Part shown: piece by piece, positions 7,055 to 8,232 of the stretch
How the letters are laid out: every line of letters starts with the position of its first letter
How positions within the stretch are numbered: the stretch's first letter is position 1
Assembly (NCBI GenBank): GCA_947575935.1
Contig: CANPPM010000115.1
Span: forward strand, 1 to 8,232
DNA length: 8,232 nt
DNA from: an uncultured Butyricicoccus sp.
GTDB taxonomy: Bacteria; Bacillota; Clostridia; Oscillospirales; Butyricicoccaceae
Direction of reading: 5' to 3'
Made by a program: the position numbers and the translations under genes
Notes under the pieces: model-generated
What the model was told of the DNA's origin: nothing
Seen by the model: the letters and a program-made list of their open reading frames with translations, nothing else
Databases searched by the model: none

Positions 7055-7392
7055 GCTATCGGTTGGCTGAGAGCCGGCAGATGTGGGTCTCAGGTAGATG
7101 GAACGATGGGATAAAGGTTAGAAATATTTTGGGCCTTCCCATACCCCATGTAAACTACCTCGTTAAAAATGGTATGGACAGAGACCAGGAAAGCCGTCTG
7201 CTGCCCTTAGAAGCGGCGCTAAGGCGCTTGGTATCGCTTTTCAGATTTTTTGATATGGCTGACCTGCGAGGCTTCGGTCCCGCGGGGGGAGAGAGGGCGG
7301 TACGTATGCAGACGGCCTGCAGTCGGAGATTGTGACGCCTGCATGAAACTGGTTTGGCAGAATCCTGACAGAAAAAAATTATCTGTGCAGTC

Positions 7393-7421
7393 TTGACAAA
7401 AATGCAGGTTTGCGATATCAT
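7393..7421 (+). promoter_or_regulatory. Vegetative (sigma-A/sigma-70) promoter of the cytidylate-kinase-like gene
   Basis: A perfect -35 box TTGACA (7393-7398), a 17-base spacer and TATCAT (7416-7421), one mismatch from TATAAT, give a near-consensus promoter. Transcription would start near 7428, leaving a leader of about 49 bases. An A/T-rich tract upstream (7370-7382) could act as an UP element, and it is flanked by a short ACAGA/TCTGT inverted repeat (7368-7372, 7382-7386). In the leader, 7442-7457 can form a 6-bp stem with a 4-base loop directly before the ribosome site AGGAAAGGGG (7458-7467). Confidence 0.8.
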
Positions 7422-7476
7422 AAAATTGTAAAAAACGTGTGGCGCTCCATCGGGCGCAGGAAAGGGGCGTTTACGA

Positions 7477-8088
7477 ATGAAAGATAATCTGGTTATCACA
7501 ATTGGCAGAGAATATGGCTCGGGCGGCCGGGAAGTCGGCAAAAAACTGGCACTCCGTTTGGGGATCGCTTTCTATGATCGCGAGCTGATTACGCGTGCGG
7601 CCAAAAAATCAGGGTTTGATGAGGAAATGTTTGAACAACTGGACAAACGTGCGACCAACAGTTTCCTGTATTCGCTGACCATGTTTGGTACGGCGGGCAG
7701 CAACGGCATGTCGCTGACCGACCAGCTGTATTTGGCGCAGGCAAATGTGATCCGGGAGCTTGCGGATATGGGGCCGTGTGTGATGGTGGGCCGCTGTGCC
7801 GACCATGTACTTCGTGAGTATACCAACCGTTTTGATTTTTTCGTTACCGGTTCGATGGAGGCACGCGAGGCGAGGCTGCGCACCAGTGGGGATTATGAAA
7901 TTACCGGGCGTTCGATCGCCTCAGCACTGGAGAAAATGGATAAACAACGCGCGACCTACTATAATTATTACACCGGGCAGGTTTGGGGTAAGGCCAATCA
8001 TTATGATCTGTGCATCAATGCCGGACGTATCGGCGTGGATGCATCGGTCGAGTTGATTTTGGATTATATCAATAGAATGAAGAAATAA
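7477..8088 (+). CDS. Cytidylate kinase-like family protein
   Basis: This 203-residue protein belongs to the cytidylate-kinase-like P-loop family (Pfam PF13189 type) frequent in Clostridia. The N-terminus has the family form ITIGREYGSGGREVGKKLA (7-25), a variant nucleotide-binding loop, followed by FYDREL (32-37). Further marks are VMVGRCADHVL (near 104-114), F-F-V-T-G and the C-terminal signature D-K-Q-R-x-x-Y-Y-N-Y-Y-T-G-Q-V-W-G with Y-D-L-C-I-N. It is shorter than true Cmk (about 220-230 residues) and the family's phosphate acceptor is not well established, so CMP kinase activity should not be assumed. The gene has its own promoter (7393-7421), ribosome site (7458-7467) and terminator (8121-8159), so it appears monocistronic and independent of the sugar operon. 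A link through cytidine nucleotides is only a speculation. Confidence 0.88.
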   Translation: MKDNLVITIGREYGSGGREVGKKLALRLGIAFYDRELITRAAKKSGFDEEMFEQLDKRATNSFLYSLTMFGTAGSNGMSLTDQLYLAQANVIRELADMGPCVMVGRCADHVLREYTNRFDFFVTGSMEAREARLRTSGDYEITGRSIASALEKMDKQRATYYNYYTGQVWGKANHYDLCINAGRIGVDASVELILDYINRMKK

Positions 8089-8091
8089 GCG

Positions 8092-8112
8092 CTGCGTCGT
8101 TCGCTGATGCAG
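8092..8112 (+). other. Small 7-bp hairpin between stop codon and terminator
   Basis: CTGCGTC (8092-8098) pairs with GATGCAG (8106-8112), with one G-U wobble, around a seven-base loop. It lies four bases after the kinase-like stop codon and before the main terminator. It may be chance or part of the 3' end structure. Confidence 0.3.
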
Positions 8113-8120
8113 GGCCGTTT

Positions 8121-8159
8121 ACAAATAAGACGTACGCAGCCCGCGTACGTCTTATTTGT
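8121..8159 (+). terminator. Intrinsic terminator, 17-bp perfect stem, probably bidirectional
   Basis: The arm ACAAATAAGACGTACGC (8121-8137) pairs perfectly with the arm at 8143-8159 around the five-base loop AGCCC. The right arm ends in CTTATTTGT and is followed by GTGATCTTTT, so the T-rich tract partly lies in the stem. The left arm is A-rich, so transcripts coming from the right could also stop here. It begins 32 bases after the kinase-like stop codon. Confidence 0.85.
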
Positions 8160-8232
8160 GTGATCTTTTCGGTGGCATTGCCAATTCAAATAGGGAATCA
8201 TCGTTGGTTGGGAAAAAAAGAAATCATGCTGG

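Larger units (their letters stand above)
6947..7476. other. Intergenic region of about 530 bases without a convincing gene
   Basis: No frame here has both a good start with a ribosome site and recognisable protein content. The longest (TTG at 7063, 90 residues) looks like chance. The region contains an 11-bp hairpin (7027-7054), a short hairpin closed by a C-TTCG-G tetraloop at 7266-7283 (one mismatch), a 9-base inverted repeat pair (7193-7201 with 7308-7316), a G-rich stretch at 7284-7298, and the promoter and leader of the kinase-like gene at the right end. It separates the polysaccharide operon from a differently regulated gene. A structured RNA cannot be excluded, but I recognise none. 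Confidence 0.5.

Noticed and set aside
6954..7070. Possible 38-residue small protein just after the mutase gene
   Set aside because: No Shine-Dalgarno sequence before the ATG at 6954, and the frame runs through the 11-bp hairpin; composition is unremarkable.
7193..7316. 9-base inverted repeat (7193-7201 with 7308-7316) as a transposon end or large RNA stem
   Set aside because: A 9-base match over this distance is close to what chance gives in a 530-base gap; no target-site duplication or transposase is present.
7063..7335. Open frame of 90 residues starting with TTG in the intergenic gap
   Set aside because: No ribosome site, start close to the hairpin at 7027-7054, no recognisable protein pattern, and an arginine/glycine-rich composition typical of chance frames in GC-rich spacer.
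8226..8232. ATG near the right edge as start of a further gene
   Set aside because: Only seven bases are visible and the upstream purine stretch is a poor ribosome site, so it cannot be supported.

Overview
The window looks like part of a surface-polysaccharide (capsule, O-antigen-like or cell-wall glycan) locus. The probable host is a Gram-positive Firmicute of the Clostridia type. The reasons are purine-rich GGAGG-like ribosome sites, tightly packed genes, a consensus vegetative promoter (TTGACA, 17 bases, TATCAT) and, at the right end, a cytidylate-kinase-like gene of a family common in Clostridia. The host call is inference; no rRNA or other marker is present. All genes are on the + strand.

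Layout: (a) 3-2429 is the 3' part of a large gene, cut by the left edge. It encodes the end of a family-2 glycosyltransferase fused to a HAD-like domain and a long C-terminal extension. (b) 2444-6946 is a five-gene run with gaps of 14 bases or less, or with start/stop overlap. It encodes glucose-1-phosphate cytidylyltransferase (rfbF), CDP-glucose 4,6-dehydratase (rfbG), an extended SDR epimerase/reductase, an RmlC-like cupin sugar epimerase and a Glf-like flavin-dependent pyranose/furanose mutase. (c) 6947-7476 is about 530 bases without a convincing gene. It has a perfect 11-bp hairpin near its start and a strong promoter near its end. (d) 7477-8088 encodes a cytidylate-kinase-like protein, followed by a near-textbook 17-bp terminator hairpin. 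(e) 8160-8232 holds no feature I can support.

How the genes fit together: RfbF and RfbG make CDP-4-keto-6-deoxy-D-glucose from glucose-1-phosphate and CTP. The usual next step toward 3,6-dideoxyhexoses is the RfbH dehydrase, which is absent here. Instead an RmlC-like epimerase and an SDR follow, which suggests epimerisation at C3 and/or C5 and reduction at C4, giving a CDP-6-deoxyhexose. The Glf-like protein closes the set. It keeps the flavin and active-site scaffold but lacks several residues that classical UDP-galactopyranose mutases use on UDP-Gal. The most interesting reading is that it contracts the CDP-6-deoxyhexose to a furanose (for example a 6-deoxy-altrofuranose or fucofuranose type sugar). 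The GT-HAD protein, or a transferase outside the window, would then use that donor. The enzyme families are well supported; the final sugar and the mutase substrate are inferred.
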